A stretch of DNA of 64,000 nucleotides from Trichomonas vaginalis G3 (GCF_026262505.1 NC_067205.1:21795585-21859584); one strand, 5' to 3'; positions 18,366 through 27,899 are shown, counted from the first letter of the stretch. Translations and numbers: made by a program. Notes: generated by a model from the sequence alone, not told the origin.

Positions 18366-19853
18366 AAAGTGCTATTGGTTTTGTAAACTTCTTTGCTCTC
18401 AGTTCATCTGGACCGTCTCTGTCACCAGTATATTGTATTTGAACTGTACCAACAGTTGAAATACCACCCATAAAGTCTTCTGAGTCAGCAAATGGAATGC
18501 CAAGCCAAAAGTTTGAACGGTCTCCATTTGTATATTGAGTTTTTTGAGCTCCTGTATGGGTCCATACTTTCACATATGGCATAATAGAACTTTGCATTTC
18601 AGGGTTAATGGTTGTTGTGAAGTTGTTGTTAAAGTTCATAGCATCTAATGTCAAGTTGTATGACCTCATATCCTCAACTGTAGAATATTCTTCTCTTGGA
18701 TAGTATTTGCCATCTATGTTATATGGTATTTAATACCAGGGTTGTAGAAGCAAGAATAGTCATTTATAGTTCGTCTGAACAGTACAAATAGTATCTGCAT
18801 GTTTCATTGCAGTTGTTAAAGCAATATCTGTTCTTGCACCTGGGTCAGCACTTTGGTTTCCAACTTCACCTGCAAAGTCTTTGAAGATATTTGGTGTATA
18901 GGAACATAAGTGGAACTGCAATATATTTGGCAGCTAAAGCATTTGAAATATCTGGGTCCAACATATAGACTGCAAGTCTGCTTTCTATTCTCTTGCATTC
19001 AAATTTTTCGCATGTGAACTTAACTGGGTCCCAAGCATCTCCAGCAGCATTGAAATAATAGTTTACTTCAGTGTTGAGGTTTGAGAAACCAAAGTCTAAG
19101 TCAACTTTGTTTTTGCAAAGTCGGCGAATGACATTTTATTTGTTCCCTACTTCTGTAAGAGTGAATGGGTCTTGTGTTGGTGCAATGACTAAGTTATTTT
19201 TGCTTGGAGTAAGTTCGATAGAAATTTTTCCTGCCAGTTTGGCAAGTATCTTAAAAACCTGAAGATGAGGAAAGATGACAAAGGAACTCTAAGTTTCAGT
19301 TTTACTTTGGTTACTGCTGCTGCAGTTTGTCCAGAAAGGTTAACATAAACTCCTGGAACGTTAGGGTCAAGTCTTCTTATTTTCTCAATAGTTGCATACT
19401 GGTCTGTTTGTTCTCTAGCTTGTGGTTGTAGGAGTTTCTCAAAGCGAACCATTCATAGTTTGCCCATGTTACTGTTTGAACTAAGTCAGAGTTAGAATAT
19501 ATCTTATATCCATAAAAACTTCTGGAGCATATTGGTATCCGACATAGAAAATTCCATTGCAACTTTCTTGTCAGACAACTTGGCAGAAGGTTTTATTTCA
19601 ATGTCTTGTTCCACGTATAAGAAAGATTGTCAATAGAAATTAATATGAAACCTGTCGCAAGCAAATATCTACTTTGTTGAAGAACCTTCTCCAAAACTCA
19701 CCTACGTTTCCATAAGAAACAGCAGTTGTATATTCGTAAGTTCCAGGAACTATTTCTGACCTTCTAATGGCATTGTCGCATTCGTTATACCATTCGGAAA
19801 CATTTCATTCATAGCATCCAAAACTGTTGGCGTTATATTCTGAGCGCGTACAT
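18259..19853 (-). pseudogene. Candidate major capsid protein, fossil
   Basis: The span (about 1.6 kb, about 530 codons) matches the size of a Polinton double-jelly-roll capsid protein. Readable blocks are rich in beta strands, N, T, F and Y: YNLTLDAMNFNNNFTTTINP, WLGIPFADSEDF, VQIQYTGDRDGPDELRAKKF at the C-terminal side, and GVYVNLSGQTAAAV in the middle. It sits between the large coiled-coil gene and the penton-like gene, as expected for a capsid block. There is no single diagnostic motif, so the call rests on size, composition and place. Heavily broken (many breaks). Confidence 0.5.
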
Positions 19854-19919
19854 TTCAATGAGTAAAAATATAGAATAGTTGGATTTATATGTCATAATAG
19901 AACCCACGTGGACCAAGCT

Positions 19920-20060
19920 TTACTTTCTTCCTGACTGAGTTTTTAACTCTTCTTTTCCTTCATTGCCCTCTGCTTGAAGTTGTTGCATCTTTGCATTATG
20001 TTCATCTAGTATGTTGCAAATTTCCCATGTCCTTTTTGCCTTTTGGCTCTGGTCGCCCAT
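19920..20060 (-). CDS. Small charged protein (46 aa)
   Basis: A short complete frame (MGDQSQKAKRTWEICNIL..., ending KTQSGRK) directly downstream of the 1,000-residue gene, same strand, 32 bp apart, and upstream of the capsid-like gene. Its helical, charged makeup suits a small assembly cofactor. It could also be a chance frame. Confidence 0.35.
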   Translation of the reverse strand: MGDQSQKAKRTWEICNILDEHNAKMQQLQAEGNEGKEELKTQSGRK

Positions 20061-20092
20061 CTCAGGGAAACCTATATCCTAGAAAGAGTTTG

Positions 20093-23000
20093 TCATAGTC
20101 TGTATTTGAGTCTTTCGCGTATTGTTTGCATGACTCTTTCCTGAGTTTCCGGTTCAAGCTCTTCAAACAGTGCCTGTCCATATGGAATATGCTCGTTTCC
20201 AAATATATGTTTTTGTAGCCATTCTGGTTTTCTTTCCATGTTACCAACTATATCTTTTGTGAATGGGAAAGCTTTTACCCAATCTTTCAGTCTTGCGTCG
20301 TTTATTTCTGTAGTTGGTTTTATTTTGTCAAGGAACATGTTTTTCAATACTAACATTTCATTTGGTACTGTCCATTTGAGTTTTCTTAAATATTCATCCC
20401 TTCTCGGTTCATTGTCTGCAAAGTAAGTTTTTATGACATTTTGTAAACTTTCGTTTGCAAGGTCATGTACAATAGGTTCTCTTCCTTCTCTGTCCATAAC
20501 TTTCTTTCTAAACTCTTCACCAAATATACCATCTCTATGGTTCTGTGTAGTTCTTTGAGATAAATGTTCTAGAACGTCAGGTGTTATATTTCCATCAGCC
20601 ATGTTCATTTCATACTGGTCCAAAATATCTGCATGTTTCATATCTTTCAATGGCATTAAAGCCGCGCTTAAAATACCAGCTATATCTGGTTCACCATTGA
20701 CTTCCATTGCGTCTACAACTTCTTGGAATTGTGGTTGTAAGTTTATGAACCACCTATCCGGATTAGCTTTATGACCCCATCTCATTGTAGTTCCATCGTC
20801 TGCAGAAACAAAAGTAGGTTTGTTTCCATCTTGGTTAGGTTCTGAATGAACTTTAAACAATGTTTCATTTCTATATGTTTTCTTGAAATTTAACCTTTTA
20901 TTTTCACCGAGTTCATCCGAAGATTGAACGTTAAATGCTCGTAAGTAAAAAGGGTTGTTGTATTTGTGTACATTTTCTTTCAGTGCTTCCATTCTATGCT
21001 GAATATTTTCATCTGGTGTTGGAGTCTTTTGTATGTCGGCAAACATTTTTCGATATTCTTCTACTATGTCAGCTGAATTTTTTTTAGACTCTTGGAAATA
21101 TTCCATATTCTCCGCATACTCTTGTTGAGGGTCAAGATTTTTCGGCTGTTCCAAATCTTCATCTAGTTCTGTGAAGTTAGTTTCCAAAGGAGTGACTTGT
21201 TCGTTTCCTTCAGGCTCTTCTAGCTGTTGTTGCTGAACTATTTCTTCCATGTCTGGTTGTATCTGAACTAGTTCTTCCTGTGGAGTTTCTTGTACCTCAT
21301 CTGCTGGCATTTCATATATTCCGAGACCGTTTTCAACAAGTTCCCTTTCTAAGTCATCCGGACTCAAAAACCTTTCTTCTTTCGTTCCGTCTCTATTTTT
21401 TACGCGTTTCATGACGGGAGTTGAATTGTCATTTAGCTCTGACATCAAATATCTCGGAGTAAATTCAGTCATGTCATTTGGATGATATGCTATTAAATCA
21501 TATCCCTTAGCGAGCTTGTATTTTCCAGGTTTGAAATTATATCCCATTTGGTGCTGAACCATAAAGCTAAATAGGTTCGGGTCAGTATTTCCATCCTTGA
21601 ACTTTCTAATAGCTTCTTTATATCTGTCACTAAAGTCAATACTATCTGGGTAACCATAGTCTTCCTTAAGCCTTTTTAAGAATTCTTGGTTTCCTTGTTC
21701 TCTACTTCTTTTATGTCCTTGCTCTGTTTGTGGTTGTTGTTGTGCAGGGTTTTGAACTGTTGGTTGTGGTTGTTGTTGTGCAGGGTTTTGAACTGTTGGT
21801 TGTTGTGTTGGTTGTTGTGCTGGTTGTTGTGTTGGTTGTTGTTGTTGTTGTGCTGGATTTTGAACTGTTGGTTGTTGTGTTGGTTTTGGTGCATGCCTGT
21901 GTCTGTGTCCATGTGACGATGTAAATGTTTTAGGTAGTCCTGGTGCAGGTGCTTCTCTTGGAGGGTTTGGTGGTATATAAATTCCAACAGCTGGTATATA
22001 AGTTCCACCAGCTGGCACATATGTTCCATCTGCAGCGTAATGTCCTACCTGACTTTTCGTTCTTAAGAAAGCATTTACTAGGTCTGTTTTGGTCTGTTGT
22101 AACTCTTTTTCTTGACTTTTCACAACAGTTGCTCTAACGGCGTCATAGGCACTTTGAACTGCCTGTCTCGTTGCTGCATCTGTTATTTTCGTCATATTTT
22201 GTGCTACTTCTTTTAACTCTTTGTCGAAACCTTCAGACTTCAGTTTCTTTCCAGATGAGAAGTCGTTCACTTGTTTCACCTTACTATGAAGAGCTTCGAA
22301 GGCGTTCTTAAAGTCAGCATTTGTTAAAGCTTCATTTGAACTGTCTTCATCCGCTTGTATTTTTGTCCTTATTGACCCTATGAGTTGGGCTGCTTTAGCG
22401 TTGGCTTGGGCATCTAACCAGTCATTATTAGCTTTTATATATTCTGCACTTTTCATTGCCTTTTGCATAGCCGCGTCGTTATTTTTACTTTCTTGTGCTA
22501 AGTTTTCATACTGTACGGTTTGGTTTTGCAACTGTAAAAGTTTTTCTGCCTTTACATTTGCTTCAACTTCTTTTTTATACTCATCGCTATCCATATATGT
22601 CTTCAGGGCTTTTTGTTTTATCTCTTCATCTTTCAGTACTTTATATTGAGTAGTATGGTTTTTCAAATTTACAACATCTTGTTCCATTTTTGCTACTTCT
22701 GCTGCTTTTTCTGACACTTTTTTCGCATATTGCTCTGTACTTAGTTCTTTCAGTTGTTCTTCTTTCTTCTTTTTCTCTACGTTTAACTCATTGAGTTTCT
22801 TTGTGTGTCTGTCATATTCTAGTTTCTTTTCGTTTTCACTTATTTGCTTCTGTATGTCTATGTTTGACTTTTTGACATCTGATATTTGATTTTTGAGTGA
22901 ACTCAAATTCATTTGACTTTGAGGGTTATAGGCTGTTCCGTCTGCAGCTCCACCATAGCCTGCCATTTTCGCTAAAAGTGCCGCTCTTAAACCTCCACTC

Positions 23001-23170
23001 TGTGCACCAACAACTCGGTTTAAAAGCATAGGATTGCTTGACATTTGTTGCAACATAGTGGGGTCATTCAGCATTTGTTGTTGCAACTGTTGTTGTGGTG
23101 TTAGTCTTACTATTGGATGTTTCAATGCTCTCTTCCTCTTACGTATATTCTTACGTAGCTTACGTGGCAT
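20093..23170 (-). CDS. Large coiled-coil and Q/P-linker protein (about 1,025 aa), likely structural
   Basis: I choose the ATG at 23170 (MPRKLRKNIRKRKRALK) because the upstream ATG lies in the TIR repeat. Order: a basic nuclear- or DNA-binding start (1-25); QQQLQQQML; long coiled coil (about 85-360); YVPAGGTYIPAVGIYIPP repeats; a His-rich HGHRHRH; a linker of PTQQPTVQNPAQQQ repeats (about 440-510); then a globular half (about 520-1025) with no motif I know. Reads whole. It neighbours the capsid block and is the last gene before the right TIR. A scaffold, tegument-like or genome-bound virion protein is my inference. Confidence 0.65.
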   Translation of the reverse strand: MPRKLRKNIRKRKRALKHPIVRLTPQQQLQQQMLNDPTMLQQMSSNPMLLNRVVGAQSGGLRAALLAKMAGYGGAADGTAYNPQSQMNLSSLKNQISDVKKSNIDIQKQISENEKKLEYDRHTKKLNELNVEKKKKEEQLKELSTEQYAKKVSEKAAEVAKMEQDVVNLKNHTTQYKVLKDEEIKQKALKTYMDSDEYKKEVEANVKAEKLLQLQNQTVQYENLAQESKNNDAAMQKAMKSAEYIKANNDWLDAQANAKAAQLIGSIRTKIQADEDSSNEALTNADFKNAFEALHSKVKQVNDFSSGKKLKSEGFDKELKEVAQNMTKITDAATRQAVQSAYDAVRATVVKSQEKELQQTKTDLVNAFLRTKSQVGHYAADGTYVPAGGTYIPAVGIYIPPNPPREAPAPGLPKTFTSSHGHRHRHAPKPTQQPTVQNPAQQQQQPTQQPAQQPTQQPTVQNPAQQQPQPTVQNPAQQQPQTEQGHKRSREQGNQEFLKRLKEDYGYPDSIDFSDRYKEAIRKFKDGNTDPNLFSFMVQHQMGYNFKPGKYKLAKGYDLIAYHPNDMTEFTPRYLMSELNDNSTPVMKRVKNRDGTKEERFLSPDDLERELVENGLGIYEMPADEVQETPQEELVQIQPDMEEIVQQQQLEEPEGNEQVTPLETNFTELDEDLEQPKNLDPQQEYAENMEYFQESKKNSADIVEEYRKMFADIQKTPTPDENIQHRMEALKENVHKYNNPFYLRAFNVQSSDELGENKRLNFKKTYRNETLFKVHSEPNQDGNKPTFVSADDGTTMRWGHKANPDRWFINLQPQFQEVVDAMEVNGEPDIAGILSAALMPLKDMKHADILDQYEMNMADGNITPDVLEHLSQRTTQNHRDGIFGEEFRKKVMDREGREPIVHDLANESLQNVIKTYFADNEPRRDEYLRKLKWTVPNEMLVLKNMFLDKIKPTTEINDARLKDWVKAFPFTKDIVGNMERKPEWLQKHIFGNEHIPYGQALFEELEPETQERVMQTIRERLKYRL
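21725..21875 (-). repeat. In-gene CAA/CCA-rich short tandem repeat
   Basis: Tandem repeats encode QQPTVQNPAQQ units in the large coiled-coil gene. Length will vary by slippage; antisense frames here are artefacts of the repeat. Confidence 0.8.
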
Positions 23171-23194
23171 TTTAAGTGAAGTTAAAAACATTTA

Positions 23195-24041
23195 CGATGA
23201 AGAAGTTTCGACAAAACATTTACGAAGAAATCATGAGTTTTCTACCCTCTTGAATTTTCATGAAATTTACACCAAAAATATATTTTATGTTAGAATGTTA
23301 GATCTAACATGTTTTCTAACATGTTTTCTAACATCGTAGAAAACTCTTGAAAATCATGAAATTTACACCAAAAAATAATGTTTATGTTAGAATGTTAGAT
23401 CTAACCTTCTACCCTAAATTATATTTTTGGGTCCTTTACGCTCATTACGAAGAAGTCTTGACAAAACATATACGATGAAGAAGTTTCGACAAAACATTTA
23501 CGAAGAAATCATGAGTTTTCTACGATGTTAGAAAACATGTTAGAAAACATGTTAGATCTAACATTCTAACATAAAATATATTTTTGGGTCATTTACGCTC
23601 ATTACGAAGAAGTCTTGACAAAACATTTACGATGAAGTCTTGACAAAACATTTACGATGAAGTCTTGACAAAACATTTACGATGAAATTCATGACAAAAC
23701 ATTTACGATGAAGAAGTTTCGACAAAACATTTACGAAGAAATCATGAGTTTTCTACGATGTTAGAAAACATGTTAGAAAACATGTTAGATCTAACATTCT
23801 AACATAAAATATATTTTTGGGTCATTTACGCTCATTACGAAGAAGTCTTGACAAAACATTTACGAAGAAGTCTTGACAAAACATTTACGAAGAAGTCTTG
23901 ACAAAACATTTACGAAGAAGTCTTGACAAAACATTTACGATGAAATCATGACAAAACATTTACGATGAAATCATGACAAAAAAGTCAACGGCTGGTCGGC
24001 TGGGGTTCGGTCCTCCTCTTGGGTCTTGGGAAAAATTCTTA
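23195..24041. repeat. Right terminal inverted repeat of element 1
   Basis: About 850 bp, longer than the left because it has more units: three to four palindrome clusters (23286-23333, about 23384, 23522-23573, 23756-23805) and a longer 25-bp tandem run (about 23606-23975). The last 75 bp equal the window's first 75 in reverse complement. The unequal unit numbers show that the TIRs change by slippage or unequal exchange. Confidence 0.9.
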
Positions 24042-24126
24042 GGGCTGGAAGCCCTCCGAATAAAAACTTCATTTATACTAAACATCTTCAGGGCTAGAAG
24101 GCACGAAGTGCCTGGAAGCCCCACTA

Positions 24127-24128
<2 letters not shown>
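24041..24128. repeat. Nested GC-rich micro-hairpins at the element junction
   Basis: AGGGCTGGAAGCCCT (24041-24055) is a 6-bp stem with a GGA loop. At 24091-24121 an outer GGGCT/AGCCC pair encloses AGGCACGAAGTGCCT (6-bp stem, GAA loop). The two hairpins share their outer arms. This resembles double-hairpin mobile elements rather than any gene. Confidence 0.75.

Positions 24129-24160
<32 letters not shown>
24129..24160. repeat. Poly(T) run of 32
   Basis: Uninterrupted 32 T. It lies at the boundary between the micro-hairpin junction and the second-type Polinton remnant. It may be a true boundary sequence or a site of assembly uncertainty. Confidence 0.9.
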
Positions 24161-24164
<4 letters not shown>

Positions 24165-24167
24165 AAT

Positions 24168-24512
24168 GAAACAGAGAAGGAAGAAATAAATGAAAGTGAA
24201 GATGTTCAACAAAAAATAAACATTGTTAAACCCACCACTGAAACAAAAATTTTTTCATCTGTTGAAGAATTTAATGACTATTATGCTAATAATAAAAAAT
24301 TATTTGAAGAATTGACAACATGTAAATTGAATAAAATGTTTAAAGTTGATGGATTCAAAATTTCAAAAATAAAAGGAGTGGTTAGTTTGAAATCTATTCC
24401 TCAATCAATAATCACCTCATTAATGAAAATAGATGATTTAACAAAAAGAATAGAAGAGATTGAAGAAAGAATGAATCAAATAATTGATTTCATAAATTCA
24501 AATAATCATTAG
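24168..24512 (+). pseudogene. Coiled-coil element protein, partial
   Basis: Coding begins right after the poly(T) with no start codon in frame. It encodes an acidic start, VEEFNDYYANNKKLFEELTT, a middle FKISKIKGVVSLKSIPQSI and a terminal coil IDDLTKRIEEIEERMNQI. The 5' end is cut off by the junction. Function unknown. Confidence 0.6.
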
Positions 24513-24516
24513 TTTC

Positions 24517-24987
24517 TTAAAGTTCTATGTTGAACTCATCAAATTCATCTTCATCATTACCATTACCTTTAGCGAGTCTATTTACTCTTTCAACTTTATC
24601 TTTTGATAGTCTTTCGTTTAATTTTTTCTGAAGTTTTTCGTTACCAAGTTCTAAAATTTTACATGGATGATATTTAAACCCGTTAAATTCTTTTTCCTCA
24701 GTTTTAATCATTAATCTACAAAGAACTTTAGTGAGGGGGCTTTGCTTAAACCATTTATCCTTAATATTTGTTATAAATTCAATATCCGGAATTAATTCCC
24801 AAATTTTTGAATTTTCGATTAATTTACCATCAAATGCAAAAGCAATAGGTTTAATATTAAACTTACCTTTATAAAATAAACTTTGTATGTAATCATCAAA
24901 ATAAACGTCTACTTGTTTAACCTGGGTGAGAATTGGTGAAAGTTTATTCATTAATTGATTTACAGTCACGAATTTTGTTCCGTTCAT
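24517..24987 (-). CDS. Conserved small Polinton protein (homologue at 14225-14652)
   Basis: 156 residues, reads whole. The start MNGTKFVTVNQLMNKLSPIL matches the element 1 gene; the end is acidic (GNDEDEFDEFNIEL), a tail often seen in ssDNA-binding proteins. Its ATG follows ATTTTTTTAATTCGTAAGAA when read on its strand, the type-2 promoter box. An SSB-like or core replication role is speculative. Confidence 0.65.
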   Translation of the reverse strand: MNGTKFVTVNQLMNKLSPILTQVKQVDVYFDDYIQSLFYKGKFNIKPIAFAFDGKLIENSKIWELIPDIEFITNIKDKWFKQSPLTKVLCRLMIKTEEKEFNGFKYHPCKILELGNEKLQKKLNERLSKDKVERVNRLAKGNGNDEDEFDEFNIEL

Positions 24988-24989
24988 TT

Positions 24990-25278
24990 CTTACGAATTA
25001 AAAAAATAAATTATTCAAAAATGTAAGACATGAATTTTTAAAGTTTATTTTTTAAAATTTTTTTTATTTTTTACTTCATTATGTAAAGGGTTTGTGAAAA
25101 TTTCTTACGATTCTGAAAATTTTTAAATCATGATTTATTTCAAAACGTAAGAATAAAAAGCGTAAGAATCATACATTTATTTTATCGATTGTATGAAAAT
25201 TACTTACAAAATCGGTCAATATTGTGTGAATTCTTACGATTACAAAAAAAGTCACCAAACCCGCATGCATATACTACT
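24990..25278. repeat. Right TIR of the type-2 remnant
   Basis: AT-rich, with repeated CTTACGA / CGTAAGAA words. The inner part matches element 2 at 53198-53270 inverted, the outer end at 52838-52875 inverted. From 25279 to 25566 I see no other structure apart from the initiator below. Confidence 0.65.
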
Positions 25279-25523
25279 TTCAATTTCGGAATTGCTGAGG
25301 TTGCAATTTTCGAAATTTTCCATCTAACTAACTAATCTACAGATATATTATTTTGAAGCCAATTCAATTGATACTTTTTGAAATGACTTTTTGGCATGCT
25401 GATAAGAGAACACAGAAAATTTGACACAATCCATCATATTTGGATAAATAATTTATCAGTTCGAATTCGGTAGGAAAATCATCGTAAAAATTGAATACTC
25501 CTCTTGTCACTTTTTGCGATTGG

Positions 25524-25530
25524 TCACTTA
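25524..25530 (+). promoter_or_regulatory. TCAYWWW initiator, phosphatase gene
   Basis: TCACTTA fits the Trichomonas initiator, 41 bases before the ATG at 25567. A second match, TCACTTT, lies at about 25507. The distance is longer than the usual 5-20. Confidence 0.45.
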
Positions 25531-25566
25531 TTTATTCAAAAAAAGTTTTAATTTCCAAAAAAGTAA

Positions 25567-26028
25567 ATGCAACGACAAAAGGCTGTTTTATTTGTCTGCC
25601 TTGGAAATATATGCAGAAGTCCAGCATGCGAAGGTATTTGCAAGCTTCTTTCCAAAGATAAAATTTATGTTTCAAGCGCAGGAACAAGCCGCTGGCATAG
25701 AAATGAATGTCCGGATGAACGATCACAAGAAATCTGCATGAAGCATGGCATCGACATTAGTGGATGCCGTGCACGTCAAATTAGAGCCGATGATTGGAAA
25801 TTATTCGATATTATCGCAGCATTAGATGATACAGTGTACGAAAACCTTAACTCATCAAGGCCAGATGATGCTATAGCAAAGGTAGTTCTTTTTAATGCTC
25901 CGCACGGTATCCAGGACCCATATTACGGTGGTCGAACAGGTTTTCAGAAGATGTTCGACCAAATCTATGAAGCAATGACACCATTTTTAATCGAGAATGG
26001 ATTACTAACTGCAGAAGAGCTTAATTAG
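25567..26028 (+). CDS. Low-molecular-weight protein tyrosine phosphatase
   Basis: 153 residues, the standard length of the family. The P-loop CLGNICRSP has the Cys11-X5-Arg17 signature; the general-acid loop QDPYYGG carries Asp117. Secondary features fit (SSAGT at 36-40, HGIDISGCRARQ at 60-71). It removes phosphate from tyrosine in the cytosol. The DPYYGG loop is the form common in bacteria, so transfer from bacteria is possible. It starts only 290 bp from the type-2 Polinton end. Confidence 0.92.
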   Translation: MQRQKAVLFVCLGNICRSPACEGICKLLSKDKIYVSSAGTSRWHRNECPDERSQEICMKHGIDISGCRARQIRADDWKLFDIIAALDDTVYENLNSSRPDDAIAKVVLFNAPHGIQDPYYGGRTGFQKMFDQIYEAMTPFLIENGLLTAEELN

Positions 26029-26870
26029 ATACATATTTTTGTTTTTATTGATGAAAATAACTTTTTCGATTTATTTACATCAAAACTCCGTATTACAACA
26101 TTTCTTGTTGTTATACATGAATAGAATGACTTTATTTTCTTTATGTGTAAATACTTAAATTTTTTTAAATTTTTTATTTCAAAATTATTTCTTTTGAATA
26201 ATATTTCCAAGCAGGAATACTTCTATATAAAGCAATAGTTGTTCCAAATATAAAAGCATCGGAATGTTTCAGTAAATGAAAAATTATTAATCAATAATTG
26301 TAGTAATTGTGCACAATTGTTAATCAATGTTTTAGAGAATAGCTTCCATAAATCTATGTCCAATCATAATCGGTAAGAATTTTCTGATTTAATGCTTTTC
26401 AAACAACAAAATGTTATTAATCTAGGATAGAGATAAATTGAGAGTCTCCTAAATTATAATGTTGCATGCTAAGTTCGGTCAATGATAGAAATTGAGTGGA
26501 AATTAATCGTCGAGGAAGTACGATTATGTAAAGTAAAAAAATGTTGTGGGATTTTTAATATTATATATTATTTTATAATAAAATTTTTTTGAGTCATTTT
26601 AAGAAGCACATATAATTTTTTGAATTTAAAAATTAAAGTAGTGTCAAACGAATTTATCACTTAATTTAATACTCAGATTTCTTAAAATTAATGAAAAAAA
26701 GGTTTTCTGAGAACTTTTGAGAATGGTTTTCAAATTCCATTATTGAAAATATATAGGTATTGTATGAAATTCAAACTCTATATTTATTAAAATTCTAAAT
26801 TTTTAATAAAATAACTTTTCAGAGGAATATGATTTTGAATGGTTGATTAATAAGTATAAAAATGTCTACG
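26029..26870. other. AT-rich intergenic region, no gene
   Basis: Strongly AT-rich with no supported frame. One word, AATTATTTCTTTTGAATAATATTTCC (26183-26209), recurs at 27480-27505, so it is a short dispersed repeat. Confidence 0.5.
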
Positions 26871-26878
26871 ATTTTAAG

Positions 26879-27191
26879 GAGGGAATTGTTCCTTATGAGG
26901 TATACATCATAACTATATACCTCATAAGGAACAATTCCCTCTTGATAGCTGGGAAACTTTCTCTGAATAACTTATCATTTGGAGAAAGTTTCCCAGCTAT
27001 CTATTAGAAACTAAAGGCTATGAGGCACTAATATATAATCAGTGCCTCATAGCCTTTAGTTTCCTATTAAAAACGAGAAAACTTGTTCGAAATGATAAAC
27101 AATTTCGAACAAGTTTTCTCATTTTAAGGAGGGAATTGTTCCTTATGAGGTATACATCATAACTATATACCTCATAAGGAACAATTCCCTC
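26879..27191. repeat. Cluster of five perfect hairpins
   Basis: Five near-contiguous inverted repeats with perfect stems and short loops: 26879-26904/26916-26941 (26 bp, loop 11); 26944-26963/26982-27001 (20 bp, loop 18); 27007-27029/27041-27063 (23 bp, loop 11); 27075-27093/27102-27120 (19 bp, loop 8); 27129-27154/27166-27191 (26 bp, loop 11). The fifth is an exact copy of the first, 250 bp away; the other stems are unrelated to one another. Start-to-start spacing is 54-68 bp. Both ends are bordered by ATTTTAAGGAGGG / CCCTCTTGATA. The stems are more GC-rich than the surroundings. No open reading frame explains it. Confidence 0.95.
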
Positions 27192-27199
27192 TTGATATC

Positions 27200-27899
27200 C
27201 TGGATATTTTTGAATATATTTTTTTAATTAAAGTTCTCAAAAGTATTATCAAAAGTGATTTTTTAAAAATATCTCCAATTAATTAACTAATTAAAAGTAT
27301 TATATTTTTAAAATTAAATAGTTTTTCAATTTTTTTGAAGGAATTGAGATACTTCCCACGACAACAAAATTGAGAGGTTTACATTATGACTGATCTTAGC
27401 ATACAACAATAACAATAAAAAGATGGCTTTATTTCAAACCGTTGTTGAATAAAGATTGATTTCGAAATTCTCTCCCATAAATTATTTCTTTTGAATAATA
27501 TTTCCCATAATTAAAACATTGCTTGATTTCGAAATTCTCTCCCATAAATTATTGATTTCGAAATTCTCTCCCATAATTAAAACATTGCTGTTTTATGCTT
27601 TAATTGTTATTATACTCTTGTCTTAAGAGTGTACTTTCTACTTCCTGATATACCCTCAATTTTTTTTTGACAAAAAATGCCCAAAAACTTGGATTTTTTT
27701 TTGCCAATCTGATATAATACCATGACTTGGCATAACATGCTCATAAAAATATTAAATCAAAGAAGAAAAAATTGGTTTATTTTACCGTGAAACCTATTTC
27801 ATAAGTTATAGAATGTCAAAAAGTAGTATTTAGAGAGAAGAGAATGGACAAATACATAAGTTTATGCCCATTGAAATCTTTCTGATACTATCGAAATGA
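27200..27899. other. AT-rich intergenic region with short tandem repeats
   Basis: Three copies of GATTTCGAAATTCTCTCCCA (about 27459-27575) are interleaved with ATAATTAAAACATTGCT twice and one copy of the AATTATTTCTTTTGAATAA repeat. The remainder is featureless. Confidence 0.7.

Larger units (their letters stand above)
1..24041. mobile_element. Polinton/Maverick-like element 1 (SF3-helicase type), fossil
   Basis: The first 75 or so bases are the reverse complement of 23967-24041, so the window opens at or just inside a long terminal inverted repeat and the element is about 24 kb. Gene content is virus-like: rve integrase, FtsK/HerA ATPase, candidate capsid genes, phage-type fibre, KilA-N proteins, HNH endonucleases, D12 methylase and SF3 helicase. 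No family-B polymerase is seen, which is unusual for a Polinton. It is broken: I count roughly ten or more breaks across the genes, although several genes (HNH, KilA-N, the 1,000-residue protein) read through. The near-identical ends argue for fairly recent insertion. Some breaks could be assembly errors. The right end abuts a remnant of another Polinton type, so it may be nested in it; the left flank is outside the window, so a target-site duplication cannot be checked. Confidence 0.9.
24161..25278. mobile_element. Right-end remnant of a second-type Polinton, fossil
   Basis: It carries two convergent genes and a right TIR. The TIR inside (24990-25075) matches 53198-53270 of element 2 in reverse complement, and its outer end (about 25248-25278) matches 52838-52875 (AGTAGTA, TGCGGGTT, GTGACTTTTTTTGT). 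It is the outermost 1.1 kb of a type-2 element; its other part is missing or lies left of the window, with element 1 inserted between. Fragment only. Confidence 0.75.

Noticed and set aside
21686-22137. Forward frames of Val/Leu/Cys opposite the large protein
   Set aside because: Antisense shadows of the CAA/CCA repeat encoding the Q/P linker.
1-24041. A PolB gene in element 1
   Set aside because: I looked for DTDS, DFNSLYPS and LNxxYG-type motifs on both strands and found none; the only replication gene seen is the SF3-type helicase.
23973-24512. 179-residue frame crossing the TIR, hairpins and poly(T)
   Set aside because: Most of its first half is TIR, hairpin and a poly-phenylalanine run from the T tract. 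Only the part after 24161 looks coding.
25440-25480. tRNA T-arm-like GTTCGAATTC
   Set aside because: No acceptor or anticodon arms around it.
26879-27191. CRISPR or simple tandem array at the hairpin cluster
   Set aside because: Stems are unrelated except the first and last; there is no conserved repeat.
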